Assembly (NCBI RefSeq): GCF_000687755.1
Contig: NZ_JHXN01000006.1
Span: forward strand, 33,372 to 97,371
From: Taylorella asinigenitalis ATCC 700933
Lineage (GTDB): Bacteria; Pseudomonadota; Gammaproteobacteria; Burkholderiales; Burkholderiaceae_B
Length of the DNA: 64,000 nucleotides
Direction: 5' to 3'
Both the position numbers and the translations under genes were made by a program. The notes beneath the pieces are model-generated. The model worked only from the letters and a program-made list of their open reading frames with translations, was not told the DNA's origin and did no database searches. Shown piece after piece: positions 11,086 through 21,121 of the stretch; positions within the stretch are counted from its first letter, which is position 1; the number at the start of each line of letters is the position of its first letter.

Positions 11086-12270
11086 ATGTTAAGATTTAAA
11101 CCTATTGAAATGGCAATGCTTATGACTTCTAGTTTTTGTGCACATTATCACGCTTCATATGCGACCAAAGAGGATGAAACTCGAGGCCGAATTCACAGTG
11201 AACCCTCTGATCCAGCAAGAAGCGTGTTTCAAAGAGACAGGGATCGTATAACCCATAGTACAGCCTTTCGTAGGCTTGAATATAAAACGCAAGTTTTTGT
11301 TAATCACGAAGGAGACTTATTTAGAACCCGTCTGACGCATACATTAGAGGTTGCACAGATAGCCAGAGCCATTGCCAGACAACTGCATCTGAATGAAGAT
11401 TTAGTCGAATCCATAGCCCTTGCTCACGATTTAGGTCACACACCATTTGGACACGCAGGGCAAGATGCCTTAAACGATTGCGTTAAACGATATGACCCCG
11501 ACGGTTTTGGATTTGAGCATAATATGCATAGTTTGCGGATTGTAGATTTGCTCGAAGAAAGGTATGCGGAATTTCCTGGGCTTAATTTGAGTTTTGAGAC
11601 ACGTGCAGGAATACTAAAGCATTGCTCTCGAAAAAATGCATTACGACTTGGGGATATTGCAGAGAGATTTTTAAGCAATAAGCGGCCAAGTTTGGAGGCA
11701 CAAGTAACGAATGTAGCCGATGGTATTGCCTACAATAATCATGATATAGATGACGGGGTGCGATCTGGGCTTATAAACCTTGAGCAACTGCAGGAAGTCG
11801 TTCTATTTAAAGAACATTTTGATGTGGTTATGGCAGAATATCCAGATCTCAAAGGACGACGCATCATATCGGAAACTACTCGTCGCATGATTAATACCTT
11901 AATTGTGAATTTGGTTGAGCAAACAAGAAAAAATATTGTTGCTCACGATATTAAATCGTTGGAAGATGTATATGAAGCCCCAGTTTTGGTAGAGTTTTCT
12001 CCTGATATGGCTTTAAAAGAGGCGGAGCTTAGAAAATTTTTGCTAACTAATCTTTATAGGCACTATAAGGTCTGGAGAATGGCATTTAAAGCACAGAAAA
12101 TCATCACAGATTTATTTGATGTGTTTATGGAGGAACCGAGATTATTGCCACCTGATTACCAAAAATCATCTACAGATGAATTGATTTTATCTGTGACGGA
12201 TTATGTGGCGGGGATGACAGACAGATTTGCAATCAAAGAACATAAAAAGATTTTCAATGTAGGGAATTAG
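11086..12270 (+). CDS. Deoxyguanosinetriphosphate triphosphohydrolase-like protein (HD domain)
   Basis: An HD-superfamily phosphohydrolase of up to 394 residues related to Dgt/SAMHD1, which cleave dNTPs to nucleoside and triphosphate. The metal motif HTLEVAQIARAIA ... HDLGHTPFGHAG is intact, as is the STAFRRLEYKTQVF region. The ATG at 11086 is the longest start. ATGs at 11110, 11116 and 11122 are in frame and match the usual N-terminus better, so the true start may be there. It is convergent with uvrA. Confidence 0.88.
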   Translation: MLRFKPIEMAMLMTSSFCAHYHASYATKEDETRGRIHSEPSDPARSVFQRDRDRITHSTAFRRLEYKTQVFVNHEGDLFRTRLTHTLEVAQIARAIARQLHLNEDLVESIALAHDLGHTPFGHAGQDALNDCVKRYDPDGFGFEHNMHSLRIVDLLEERYAEFPGLNLSFETRAGILKHCSRKNALRLGDIAERFLSNKRPSLEAQVTNVADGIAYNNHDIDDGVRSGLINLEQLQEVVLFKEHFDVVMAEYPDLKGRRIISETTRRMINTLIVNLVEQTRKNIVAHDIKSLEDVYEAPVLVEFSPDMALKEAELRKFLLTNLYRHYKVWRMAFKAQKIITDLFDVFMEEPRLLPPDYQKSSTDELILSVTDYVAGMTDRFAIKEHKKIFNVGN

Positions 12271-12297
12271 GGGATTTGTTAGGAACAGCAAAAAAAC

Positions 12298-15168
12298 CTA
12301 AATCAATTTAGCCAAATACTTTCCTGTCTCACTCTTAGGATGTTTTGCGATATCTTTAGGAGTACCAAATGCGATGATTTGGCCGCCCCTATGTCCTCCC
12401 TCAGGTCCAAGATCAATAATCCAATCGGCATTCTTAATAACTTCAAGATTATGTTCAATCACAATCACAGTATTTCCGCTGTCAACAAATTTTTGCAAAA
12501 CACGAAGCAGCTGATCAATATCAGAAAAATGCAATCCAGTAGTAGGCTCATCCAAAATATAAACAGAGCGCCCTGTACTTCGCTTAGATAGTTCCAGGGC
12601 CAATTTCATGCGTTGAGCCTCACCGCCTGATAATGTGGTCGCACTTTGCCCAAGTTTGATATACCCAAGTCCCACCTCAACTAATGTCGAAAGCTTATTT
12701 GAAATCTTAGGAATATTCGCAAAAAATTCGGCTGCTTGCTCTACGGTCATCTCAAGCACATCGCTTATGTTTTTCCCGCGATAGTAAATTTCACGCGTCT
12801 CACGGTTATATCGCGTACCATCACAGGCCTCGCATTTCACATACATATCCGGCAAAAAATGCATCTGCACTTTTTTTATGCCATCCCCATCGCACACGTC
12901 GCATCGCCCGCCCTTAATGTTAAATGAGAAGCGGCCCGCATCATATCCGCGTTGACGGGCGTCCTTAGTAGATGCAAAAAGTTCTCGAATCGCTATAAAA
13001 ACGCCCACATATGTCGCAGGATTACTTCTTGGCGTTCGTCCAATTGGACTTTGATCTACAACTATTACATTGTCCAAGAACTCGAGTCCATGCACTTCTT
13101 CGAATGGTTGAGATTCAGCCTGTGCTCGATTTAGTTTTCTCGCTAATGTGGTGGCAATGGTCTCGTTTACCAAAGTCGATTTTCCTGAGCCCGAAACTCC
13201 CGTAAAGCATACAAATCGCCCGAGCGGAATCTGCACATCGATATTCTTCAGATTATTTCCTCGGCAGCCAGTGAATTTAAGCCATTTTTGTTCTTCATCC
13301 AGCACACGAGCCTCACTTGAGATCATGCTCACCTTACCGCCTAAATATTGCCCCGTCACAGATGCACTATCAGCCAGTATTTCATCGATAGTACCCTGCG
13401 AAATCACGAGTCCACCATGTTCTCCAGCAGCTGGCCCCATATCGATAATCCAATCTGCCTCGCGAATCATGTCCTCGTCGTGCTCGACCACAATTACTGT
13501 ATTTCCAATATCACGAAGATTTTGCAAAGTGCGAATTAATTTCTCATTATCTCGTTGATGAAGACCAATTGAAGGTTCATCCAAAACATACATCACACCC
13601 GATAGGCCCGACCCGATTTGCGAAGCAAGCTTGATGCGCTGAGCCTCTCCGCCCGAGATTGTGTCTGCCCGCCGATCAAGCGATAGATATGATAGACCTA
13701 CATCATTTAAAAACTGAAGGCGATTCACAACTTCCCGCAGCATTGGGGTGGCAATGTCTCCCTTCGCACCCTCAAGTTTTAGTTCCTTAAACCAGCTTAA
13801 ACAATCAACAAGAGATAGCCCCTCAATCTCATAGATTCCTAGGCCCTTCATGCTCTCTGAATCTTCACGCTTTTGATCTCCAAGCATTACGAATCGTGCC
13901 TCTTCCCTTAATCGAGAACCGTGGCAGCTTGGACAAACTGTATTAGTGCGAAGCTTGCCTAAAGCTTCTTTAACGTTTGAAGAATCGGTCGTTTCCCAAC
14001 GCCTAAGCAAATTAGGCATAATCCCTTCGAAAGGATGATATTGAATGCTTGTTCGACCATTTTGCCCAAGATAAGCAAAACCTATGTTTTCATCTCCAGA
14101 TCCGTGCAAAAGAACTTCGCGGACCTGTGCCGACAATTCTTCATATGGTATATCTAAGCTAAAGCCGTAATGATCCGCTAAACTGCTCATAATGCTTCGA
14201 GTGAAACTGTTTCGCATGTCCCATCCCGCAATAGCCCCACCGTTAATGCTTAGCGATGGCAATGACACCACTTTCCGCTCATCAAACACATCAAGCTGCC
14301 CAAGCCCCTTGCAATGCGGACAAGCCCCCACCGGGTTATTAAAACTAAAAAGCCTAGGCTCTAGCTCTGGTATATTCCGCTCACACATAGGGCAGGAGAA
14401 ATTGCTCGAATAAATAGCGGCAGTCGTTTCCTTGCCGTTATCGCGCTCTACAATAAGTCGCCCCCCTGAGAGTTCATAAGCCATCTCTAAACTATCGGCT
14501 AAGCGTTGCTTGTTTTCAGGTTTTGCACGAAGCCTATCCACAACTAATTGCAGATCATATATCTCATTTTCAGATAGAGCTGGCAATGACTCCAGTAGAT
14601 AAGTCTCTCCGTTTAGCCTAGCCCTTATAAACCCTTGAGATACAAATTGAGCGATTTTAGATTTCAGATCAGAAATACCCTGAGCTCCCGTAATCCCTGT
14701 GGCAATGGGTGCGTATATCATAATCTTATCTTCATTCGCCTGACTCAGTATCATATCGACTATCTCAGTTACAGTCGTGGCTATCATAGGAATATGATGT
14801 TCGGGACAATATGGGGTGCCTACTCGTGCATAAAGTAGGCGCAAATAATCATGTATCTCGGTTGTCGTTGCTACTGTAGAGCGAGGATTTTGGCTAGCAG
14901 ACCTTTGTTCAATAGCAATAGCAGGCGAAAGACCCTCTATCAAGTCCACATCAGGTTTGCCCATTTGCTGTAAAAATTGACGAGCATATGGGGAGAGGCT
15001 TTCTACATACCTTCTTTGTCCTTCAGCAAATAGGGTGTCAAATGCTAGCGACGACTTACCAGATCCAGAAACACCCGTAATTACTACGAATTTTTCTCGA
15101 GGTATATCGATCGATATGTTCTTTAGATTGTGAGTTCTAGCCCCACGAATTCTAATGAAATTATTCAT
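12298..15168 (-). CDS. uvrA: Excinuclease ABC subunit A
   Basis: The damage-recognition ATPase of nucleotide excision repair, 956 residues, full length. It has two ABC modules with Walker [10 protein letters not shown] near residue 32 and GVSGSGKST near 640, two [16 protein letters not shown] signatures, and zinc fingers in CPMC...CPHC and CDVC...CEAC. It is transcribed away from the MFS gene at 15226, and the uvrA-MFS-ssb order matches other Alcaligenaceae. It has the densest cluster of the CATTGCCA word in the window, five sense copies at 13152, 13749, 14257, 14581 and 14700. Confidence 0.98.
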   Translation of the reverse strand: MNNFIRIRGARTHNLKNISIDIPREKFVVITGVSGSGKSSLAFDTLFAEGQRRYVESLSPYARQFLQQMGKPDVDLIEGLSPAIAIEQRSASQNPRSTVATTTEIHDYLRLLYARVGTPYCPEHHIPMIATTVTEIVDMILSQANEDKIMIYAPIATGITGAQGISDLKSKIAQFVSQGFIRARLNGETYLLESLPALSENEIYDLQLVVDRLRAKPENKQRLADSLEMAYELSGGRLIVERDNGKETTAAIYSSNFSCPMCERNIPELEPRLFSFNNPVGACPHCKGLGQLDVFDERKVVSLPSLSINGGAIAGWDMRNSFTRSIMSSLADHYGFSLDIPYEELSAQVREVLLHGSGDENIGFAYLGQNGRTSIQYHPFEGIMPNLLRRWETTDSSNVKEALGKLRTNTVCPSCHGSRLREEARFVMLGDQKREDSESMKGLGIYEIEGLSLVDCLSWFKELKLEGAKGDIATPMLREVVNRLQFLNDVGLSYLSLDRRADTISGGEAQRIKLASQIGSGLSGVMYVLDEPSIGLHQRDNEKLIRTLQNLRDIGNTVIVVEHDEDMIREADWIIDMGPAAGEHGGLVISQGTIDEILADSASVTGQYLGGKVSMISSEARVLDEEQKWLKFTGCRGNNLKNIDVQIPLGRFVCFTGVSGSGKSTLVNETIATTLARKLNRAQAESQPFEEVHGLEFLDNVIVVDQSPIGRTPRSNPATYVGVFIAIRELFASTKDARQRGYDAGRFSFNIKGGRCDVCDGDGIKKVQMHFLPDMYVKCEACDGTRYNRETREIYYRGKNISDVLEMTVEQAAEFFANIPKISNKLSTLVEVGLGYIKLGQSATTLSGGEAQRMKLALELSKRSTGRSVYILDEPTTGLHFSDIDQLLRVLQKFVDSGNTVIVIEHNLEVIKNADWIIDLGPEGGHRGGQIIAFGTPKDIAKHPKSETGKYLAKLI

Positions 15169-15225
15169 ATCCCCAAAAAGCTTTGCTAAAATTTACGACT
15201 AATCTATCATTTTAACCCAGTAAAT

Positions 15226-16413
15226 ATGCCTAAAGAAAGTAAAGTTTCCTTTACATCCCTTGAGAAAAAAACATCTTCCTCGCTGGCATTTTTATTTGCT
15301 ATTCGCATGCTCGGGTTATTTCTTCTTACCCCTGTCTTTGCAGCTGCCGCTGTTGAATTAGAAGGCGGTGATCAAAAATCCTTGGTCGGGCTCGCCATAG
15401 GAATTTACGGCATTACACAAGCAATAATGCAGTTGCCATTTGGATTTTTGTCAGATCGATTTGGTAGAAAACCCATTATTATTATCGGCACTTCACTTTT
15501 TGTAATTGGTGGAGCCATTTGTGCACTTGCTGATTCGGTGCATTTAGTAATGATTGGACGGGCCATACAAGGGGCTGGAGCCGTATCTGCGGCTATTACG
15601 GCTTGGGTGGCTGATGCCACTCGCGAAGAAGTTCGAACACGTGCCATGGCTATGGTTGGATCTTCTATCGGTTTATCATTTGCACTATCGCTTGTTCTTG
15701 GGCCATTATTGGTTAAATATCTTGGATTGAGCGGGCTATTTTGGGTGATTACAGGACTAGGGATAGTATGCATAGGCATTGCCACCTTGCTTACTCCAGT
15801 GGTAGATATGAGTACGAAGTCCATGTCCAATGCATCTATTGCGAGCGTATTTTTTTCTCCTGAGTTGATGCGTCTTAATTATGGAATGTTTGTTCTGCAT
15901 GCCTCTCTTATGGCTTTGTTTGTGCTTATGCCCGATTTGCTAGGACGAATGGGCATTGCAGTCGGGAATTTATGGACCGTTTATCTGCCCGTTATTCTTG
16001 TTGCAATTGTTGCGATGATTCCTGCCATAATTCGCATAGAGACACGTTATAAGCATAAAGAGGGGTTGTTAGCTAGCGTTTTAGTGTTATTGGCGATAGC
16101 ATTGCTTTGGGCAGTGAATCTGAGTTCGTTTTGGTGGACGGCTGCGTTGCTTACGGTTTTTTTTACGGCATTTAATGTTATCGAGGCTTTGATTCCTTCT
16201 ATGGTTTCTCGTGTAACGCCTATTGAGCATAAGGGATTGGCTATGGGGCTTTATAACATGGCCCAAGCCATTGGTGTGGCTTTTGGCGGTTTTGTAGGAG
16301 GTTATGTTCTTCAATACTACAGTGAAGTATCACTTTTTTTATTAATTGCACTACTTTATGCATCATGGCTTGTAGTGGCATTCTCAAGCAAGTTCTCTGC
16401 GTCTAAATCCTAA
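15226..16413 (+). CDS. Major facilitator superfamily transporter
   Basis: A 395-residue, probably 12-helix MFS permease. The loop 2-3 signature is clear (GFLSDRFGRKPIIIIG), followed by ALADSVHLVMIGRAIQG, typical of proton-driven drug or metabolite exporters. The substrate cannot be read from sequence. It is divergent from uvrA with a 57-base gap and lies upstream of two ssb genes, the place an MFS gene occupies in Bordetella-like genomes. One CATTGCCACC word lies at 15777. Confidence 0.88.
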   Translation: MPKESKVSFTSLEKKTSSSLAFLFAIRMLGLFLLTPVFAAAAVELEGGDQKSLVGLAIGIYGITQAIMQLPFGFLSDRFGRKPIIIIGTSLFVIGGAICALADSVHLVMIGRAIQGAGAVSAAITAWVADATREEVRTRAMAMVGSSIGLSFALSLVLGPLLVKYLGLSGLFWVITGLGIVCIGIATLLTPVVDMSTKSMSNASIASVFFSPELMRLNYGMFVLHASLMALFVLMPDLLGRMGIAVGNLWTVYLPVILVAIVAMIPAIIRIETRYKHKEGLLASVLVLLAIALLWAVNLSSFWWTAALLTVFFTAFNVIEALIPSMVSRVTPIEHKGLAMGLYNMAQAIGVAFGGFVGGYVLQYYSEVSLFLLIALLYASWLVVAFSSKFSASKS

Positions 16414-16493
16414 TAGACTTTTTTATCCAGCCTCTTATAAATCAAGCTTTATCTTCTTAATCTAATAAGGCTATTACTTTTTAAGGAGATATC

Positions 16494-16895
16494 ATGGCAA
16501 ATTTAAACAAAGTAACTCTTATAGGTCATCTCGGCCGTAATCCAGAAATACGTGCGAATAAAAATAATACAAAAGTAGCGACACTAAGCATTGCCACCTC
16601 TGTGGTTTGGACGGATAAGGAAAATTCAGAACGTCACGAACGCACCGACTGGCATCGCGTAATTATGTTCGGGTACCTTGCGGACTTGGCTGAGAAATTT
16701 CTTAAAACAGGAAGTCATGTTTATATAGAGGGACGTCTAAGAAACAGGAAATGGGAGGACGAAGATGGAAATGATCAATATATCACCGAAATCTATGCGA
16801 ATTCTATGCTTATGCTTAATCGCCCACCTAGTCAGGATAATGGAGGTCATGAGGCAGAAGGGGAGGAAGAAATCGAAATGATTGAAGCAAATTAA
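16494..16895 (+). CDS. Single-stranded DNA-binding protein paralogue without the C-terminal tip
   Basis: A 133-residue OB-fold SSB (VTLIGHLGRNPEIR, DWHRVIMFG, VYIEGRLRNRKW). The C-terminus is acidic (EGEEEIEMIEAN) but lacks the DDIPF-type tip by which SSB recruits RecO, PriA, Exo I and other partners. The linker is also very short. It is followed 62 bases later by a second, canonical ssb. A strong AAGGAGA ribosome site precedes the ATG. It may be a divergent duplicate with a separate role, for example coating transforming DNA as SsbB does in Gram-positives; that is inference. One CATTGCCACC word lies at 16589. Confidence 0.9.
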   Translation: MANLNKVTLIGHLGRNPEIRANKNNTKVATLSIATSVVWTDKENSERHERTDWHRVIMFGYLADLAEKFLKTGSHVYIEGRLRNRKWEDEDGNDQYITEIYANSMLMLNRPPSQDNGGHEAEGEEEIEMIEAN

Positions 16896-16957
16896 TTCGA
16901 CGCTTTTTTGATTTTTTACCGTTAAAATTACTAAATAATCAAATTCAAGGTGCTCTT

Positions 16958-17461
16958 ATGACAGTAAATAAAGTTATTCTTATTGGTAGGTTGGGAAATG
17001 ATCCAGATGTTCGAACTGGTCAGGATAACAGAGTAGTGACTAGAATTAGTCTTGGTACTAATCTTGTTTGGAATGATAGAAATACTGGAGAGCGCCGCGA
17101 AGAAACAGAGTGGCATCGAGTAGTGTTTTTCGGACGCACTGCTGAAGTAGCTAGAGATTATCTTAAAAAAGGTGCTCAAGTTTACGTGGAAGGGCGTCTC
17201 AAAACTAATAAATATCAAGATAAGGATGGCATAGAAAAATACTCTACTGACATTATCGCTGAAACTCTCAAGATGCTTGGGAGTAAGGGTGATTCTGATA
17301 GTGGCAGCGGTTACTCAAGAGAATCTACTAGTAATCAAAGGCCTAGCAGATCTTCAGGAACTGGATATGGCACAGGTTCAAGCTCTACTAGACCTGATGC
17401 CCCGAATGTAGGTTCTTCTCATTCGGATGTTGATTTTGTAGTAGATGACTTTCCATTCTAA
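16958..17461 (+). CDS. ssb: Single-stranded DNA-binding protein (canonical, with DDFPF tip)
   Basis: A 167-residue SSB that protects ssDNA in replication and recruits repair proteins. It has an N-terminal OB fold (KVILIGRLGNDPDVR, EWHRVVFFGRTAEVA, VYVEGRLKTNKY), a Ser/Gly-rich flexible linker (about residues 108-155) and a C-terminal acidic tip ending DDFPF, which binds partner proteins. It is probably the housekeeping SSB. It lies downstream of the tip-less paralogue and is followed by a clear terminator at 17470-17492. Confidence 0.95.
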   Translation: MTVNKVILIGRLGNDPDVRTGQDNRVVTRISLGTNLVWNDRNTGERREETEWHRVVFFGRTAEVARDYLKKGAQVYVEGRLKTNKYQDKDGIEKYSTDIIAETLKMLGSKGDSDSGSGYSRESTSNQRPSRSSGTGYGTGSSSTRPDAPNVGSSHSDVDFVVDDFPF

Positions 17462-17469
17462 TTTTTATG

Positions 17470-17492
17470 ACCCACTTTTATGTGGGTTTTTT
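17470..17492 (+). terminator. Rho-independent terminator after ssb
   Basis: A hairpin with stem ACCCAC/GTGGGT, a six-base loop and a run of six T, starting 9 bases after the ssb stop codon. Confidence 0.85.
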
Positions 17493-17554
17493 ACTGGAAT
17501 TAGACTCTAACGGAAATAGTTATTCGAACTTTATTAAAGAATGCATAAATATAT

Positions 17555-17579
17555 AAAAAAGGGCCTTTAATAGGCCCTT
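17555..17579 (-). terminator. Rho-independent terminator after msrAB
   Basis: On the minus strand the stem AAGGGCC/GGCCCTT with a seven-base loop is followed by a T run (plus-strand A run at 17555-17560). It lies 20 bases past the msrAB stop. The flanking A and T runs mean it could also work for the plus strand. Confidence 0.8.
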
Positions 17580-17598
17580 AATGATTATTCATGTGCGA

Positions 17599-19173
17599 TT
17601 ATTTTTTATTTACTTCGGTAGCACCGCCTTTGATTGGTTTAACTTTATCCATCCATTCTTCATAGCCTTGCTCTTTCATTTCGCTATAAGGAATGAATCG
17701 CAAACTAGCTCCATTTATGCAATAACGAAGGCCACCCAATTCCTTAGGACCGTCATTAAAAACATGACCAAGGTGCGAGTCAGCGGCACTACTACGAACT
17801 TCAGTACGTGGATATCCGATTTTGAAATCTTTTTTCTCGTGAATATTATCGTCTTCAATTGGTTTAGAGAAGCTTGGCCAACCGCATCCAGAATTATATT
17901 TATCATCTGAACTAAATAATGGCTCTCCACTTACAACATCCACGTAGATGCCAGGTTCGAATAAATTGTCGTATTCATGGCTAAATGCGAACTCAGTACC
18001 TTCCTCTTGAGTCACACGATATTGTTCAGGTGTCAATGTTTTTCTTAATTCCTCGTCTGACGGTTTTACGTATGAAGCCTCATCGAATCCCTTTTTCATT
18101 TTTTTAACTCCCTCAAGAGGTTTGTCCGCTAAACTTAAATCAATATGGCAATATCCGTTTGGATTTTTGATAAGATAATCCTGATGATATTCCTCGGCCA
18201 TGTAGAAGTTTTTCAATTGCATATTTTCTACGACTACTGGTTCAGAATATTTTTTCTGTAAGTCTTCCAAAGCCTTAGCGACAATCTCTTTGTATTCAGG
18301 TTTTTCGTAATAAATACCAGTGCGATATTGCGTGCCCCTATCATTACCTTGCTTATTTAAACTTGTAGGATTAATAATCCTAAAGTAATGTGCAAGAATC
18401 TCTTGGATACCGATTTTATCGATATCGTATGTAATTTTTACGGTTTCTGTAAATCCAGTGGTGCCAGTTGTGACCAAGCGATAATGAGGGTTTTCAACAT
18501 TGCCATTTGCGTAGCCTGATACGGCATCCACTATGCCAGGTATTTTTTGAAAGTAAGCTTCAACACCCCAAAAGCAGCCCCCTGCAAGATAAATTGTCTC
18601 TGTGCGTAGAGGTATTTTGCTTTCTCCGTTATTTGATTCTTTATAGTATTTCTTTTCGGTTTCCATTAAATTTGCATCCTTGTTGTTTATTAGTGCTAAT
18701 GCTTGTTTTTTAGAAATGCTTCCTTTGATAATTCTTTGAACTTGTTGATTTTTATCTAAAAGCACCCATGAAGGGTAGACCTTTATGCCCCATTTTTTTG
18801 CGTGTGAACCCTTAGGATCTACATATATTGGGAAGCTTCCACTTTCATATATACCAGATTGCTTGGCCCAATTTTTAAAGGCCTCTTCCTTTTTTTCTGA
18901 TAGATATGAGGGGGAGGCAATGGTCACGAGATTAACTCCTTTAAATGCTTCATCCTTATACCAATTTTCTACATCTGGCAGTTCACCCAAACATAATGGA
19001 CACCAACTAGCCCAAAATTTAATTAGTGTTGGTTTTGACGAATCAATATTAAAACTTTTGTTGTCCACGTCCTTTAGTTGCGATAGTGTGCTATTAGATT
19101 TTGCTTGTGAGCAAGCAATCTGAGTTGCAGCCACTAAGAACACAGAAAATAAAACTTTCAAAAATTTACCCAT
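17599..19173 (-). CDS. msrAB: Three-domain methionine sulfoxide reductase (thioredoxin-like + MsrA + MsrB), PilB-like
   Basis: A 524-residue fusion that repairs both S- and R-methionine sulfoxide in envelope proteins. Residues 1 to about 22 form a signal sequence with a possible lipobox ending ATQIAC. Then comes a thioredoxin-like domain with WASWCPLC that would receive electrons from DsbD-type proteins. MsrA follows with catalytic [11 protein letters not shown] near residue 200, then MsrB with CGWPSF and the catalytic Cys in [11 protein letters not shown]. MsrB lacks the extra zinc CXXC pairs. The domain order is that of Neisseria PilB. It is downstream of glmS by 12 bases. Confidence 0.93.
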   Translation of the reverse strand: MGKFLKVLFSVFLVAATQIACSQAKSNSTLSQLKDVDNKSFNIDSSKPTLIKFWASWCPLCLGELPDVENWYKDEAFKGVNLVTIASPSYLSEKKEEAFKNWAKQSGIYESGSFPIYVDPKGSHAKKWGIKVYPSWVLLDKNQQVQRIIKGSISKKQALALINNKDANLMETEKKYYKESNNGESKIPLRTETIYLAGGCFWGVEAYFQKIPGIVDAVSGYANGNVENPHYRLVTTGTTGFTETVKITYDIDKIGIQEILAHYFRIINPTSLNKQGNDRGTQYRTGIYYEKPEYKEIVAKALEDLQKKYSEPVVVENMQLKNFYMAEEYHQDYLIKNPNGYCHIDLSLADKPLEGVKKMKKGFDEASYVKPSDEELRKTLTPEQYRVTQEEGTEFAFSHEYDNLFEPGIYVDVVSGEPLFSSDDKYNSGCGWPSFSKPIEDDNIHEKKDFKIGYPRTEVRSSAADSHLGHVFNDGPKELGGLRYCINGASLRFIPYSEMKEQGYEEWMDKVKPIKGGATEVNKK

Positions 19174-19185
19174 AGGTAAGTCTCT

Positions 19186-21024
19186 TTATTCAACGGTTAC
19201 ACTTTTTGCTAAATTTCTAGGTTTATCTACATCTGTACCTCTGGCAATGGCCGTATGATAAGCCAATAATTGCAAAGGCACAGTATGAAGAATCGGTGAT
19301 AAATGCCCATAATGTTCAGGCATTCGAATTACATGCATTCCATCAGCTTGAACAATATGCGTATCGGAATCTGCAAGCACATATAATTGACCGCCACGTG
19401 CTTTGACTTCTTGCATGTTTGATTTAAGTTTTTCTAAAAGTTTGTCATGGGGGGCAATGACCACGACTGGCATCTCTCTTGTGACAAGTGCAAGAGGTCC
19501 ATGTTTTAATTCTCCTGCTGGATATGCTTCAGCATGAATATAGCTAATTTCTTTTAGTTTTAAAGCACCTTCTTTTGCTATAGGGTAGTGAACACCACGC
19601 CCTAAAAATAGTGCATGTTCACGAGGAGAAAATTTTTCGGCCCATGCGATTATTTGTGGCTCTAGAGCTAAAATCGATGAGATTGCTACTGGCAAATGAC
19701 GCAGCTGCTTAATGATATTTTCTTGATCTTGTTGTGAAACATGTCCCTTAATATGAGCCAAACACACTGTCAAAAGATATAGCCCAACTAATTGAGTGGT
19801 AAATGCTTTTGTAGATGCGACACCAACTTCAACTCCAGCTCTAGTTAAGAATCTAAGCTTACATTCTCTAACCATGGCCGAAGTAGCCACATTACAAATA
19901 GTAAGAGTGTCTTCCATGCCAAGAGATTTTGCATGATTTAAGGCCGCAATAGTATCTGCCGTTTCTCCAGATTGAGAAATCGTAATAACAAGAGTGTTAA
20001 GGCTTGGAACACTGTCACGATAACGATATTCAGACGCAATTTCTACAGACACAGGTATTTTCGCTATAGATTCAATCCAATATTTCGCTACCAATCCAGC
20101 ATGATAAGAAGTTCCACATCCTAAGATTAGAATTTTATCTATACGTTTGAAAATCTCTTCAGCACCTTCACCAAATAATGACGGATTAATATTTTCAATA
20201 TCCTGCAATGTGTCTGATACTGCACGAGGTTGTTCAAATATTTCTTTCTGCATATAGTGGCTATATGGCCCTAATTCAGCTGAAGCCGTGTAGGCATTTA
20301 CGTTATGAAATTCGCGTTCGACAGGGTTTAAATCTTCATCGACAATTTCAATTGAATCTTTCGTAACCCTTGCTATATCTCCTTCTTCAAGATAAATGAT
20401 TTTAGAAGTTACACCTGAAAGGGCAAGTGCATCAGAGGCAATGTAATTAGCTTTGTGTCCATCTCCCAAACCAATTACAAGAGGCGACCCACGTCTAGCC
20501 GCTATTAAAACATTGGGTTCGGTTTTCGAAACAATAGCTAATGCAAAAGCACCTTGAAGATATTTGCAAGCTTTTTTTACGGCCTCATAAATATCCCCTT
20601 CGTACACTGAATGGATCAGATGGGCGATTACCTCTGTGTCTGTTTGGCTTTCAAATACAAATCCCTTTTGCTTAAGGTCATCACGTAGAGATTCATAGTT
20701 TTCAATAATCCCGTTATGTACTATGCCAATGAATGGTACTCCTTCTTTAAGCGAAAAATGAGGATGAGCATTATAAGTTTCAGGAGCTCCATGCGTAGCC
20801 CATCTTGTGTGGGCAATGCCTACGCTTCCATGCAGCCCATCAGATTCGACTTGCAACTTTAGTTCTTGTACTCTTTGGGTGCTTCTTGATCTACGTAGTT
20901 CACCGTCTTGTATAACTGCAACCCCGCATGAATCGTATCCTCGATACTCAAGCCTTTTAAGCCCCTCAATTAAGATTGAAGTTACATCTTTACTTTGTGA
21001 AACGCCACCCACAATGCCGCACAT
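19186..21024 (-). CDS. glmS: Glutamine-fructose-6-phosphate aminotransferase (isomerizing)
   Basis: It makes glucosamine-6-phosphate for peptidoglycan and LPS. The start is placed at 21024, giving 612 residues, because the catalytic cysteine must follow the initiator Met (MCGIVGG). The longer frame from 21036 would bury it behind MESN. The N-terminal glutaminase domain is followed by two SIS domains ([18 protein letters not shown]) and the C-terminal [11 protein letters not shown]. It lies just upstream of msrAB and probably shares a transcript. One CATTGCCA word lies at 19242. Confidence 0.97.
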   Translation of the reverse strand: MCGIVGGVSQSKDVTSILIEGLKRLEYRGYDSCGVAVIQDGELRRSRSTQRVQELKLQVESDGLHGSVGIAHTRWATHGAPETYNAHPHFSLKEGVPFIGIVHNGIIENYESLRDDLKQKGFVFESQTDTEVIAHLIHSVYEGDIYEAVKKACKYLQGAFALAIVSKTEPNVLIAARRGSPLVIGLGDGHKANYIASDALALSGVTSKIIYLEEGDIARVTKDSIEIVDEDLNPVEREFHNVNAYTASAELGPYSHYMQKEIFEQPRAVSDTLQDIENINPSLFGEGAEEIFKRIDKILILGCGTSYHAGLVAKYWIESIAKIPVSVEIASEYRYRDSVPSLNTLVITISQSGETADTIAALNHAKSLGMEDTLTICNVATSAMVRECKLRFLTRAGVEVGVASTKAFTTQLVGLYLLTVCLAHIKGHVSQQDQENIIKQLRHLPVAISSILALEPQIIAWAEKFSPREHALFLGRGVHYPIAKEGALKLKEISYIHAEAYPAGELKHGPLALVTREMPVVVIAPHDKLLEKLKSNMQEVKARGGQLYVLADSDTHIVQADGMHVIRMPEHYGHLSPILHTVPLQLLAYHTAIARGTDVDKPRNLAKSVTVE

Positions 21025-21068
21025 ATTGCTCTCCACTTACGCTTAATAAAACGGTAATAAATTATACG

Positions 21069-21094
21069 AAAAAGGGTAGACCACTAGCCTACCC
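21069..21094 (-). terminator. Rho-independent terminator after the CorC-type gene
   Basis: On the minus strand GGGTAG/CTACCC encloses a nine-base loop and is followed by five T. It lies 28 bases after the stop of the gene at 21122-22405 and separates it from glmS. Confidence 0.7.
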
Positions 21095-21121
21095 CATGAA
21101 ATAATTTGTAATTCTATTGCG

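Noticed and set aside
13148..13558. A 136-codon plus-strand frame inside uvrA
   Set aside because: It is a shadow of a strongly conserved gene and shows no family features.
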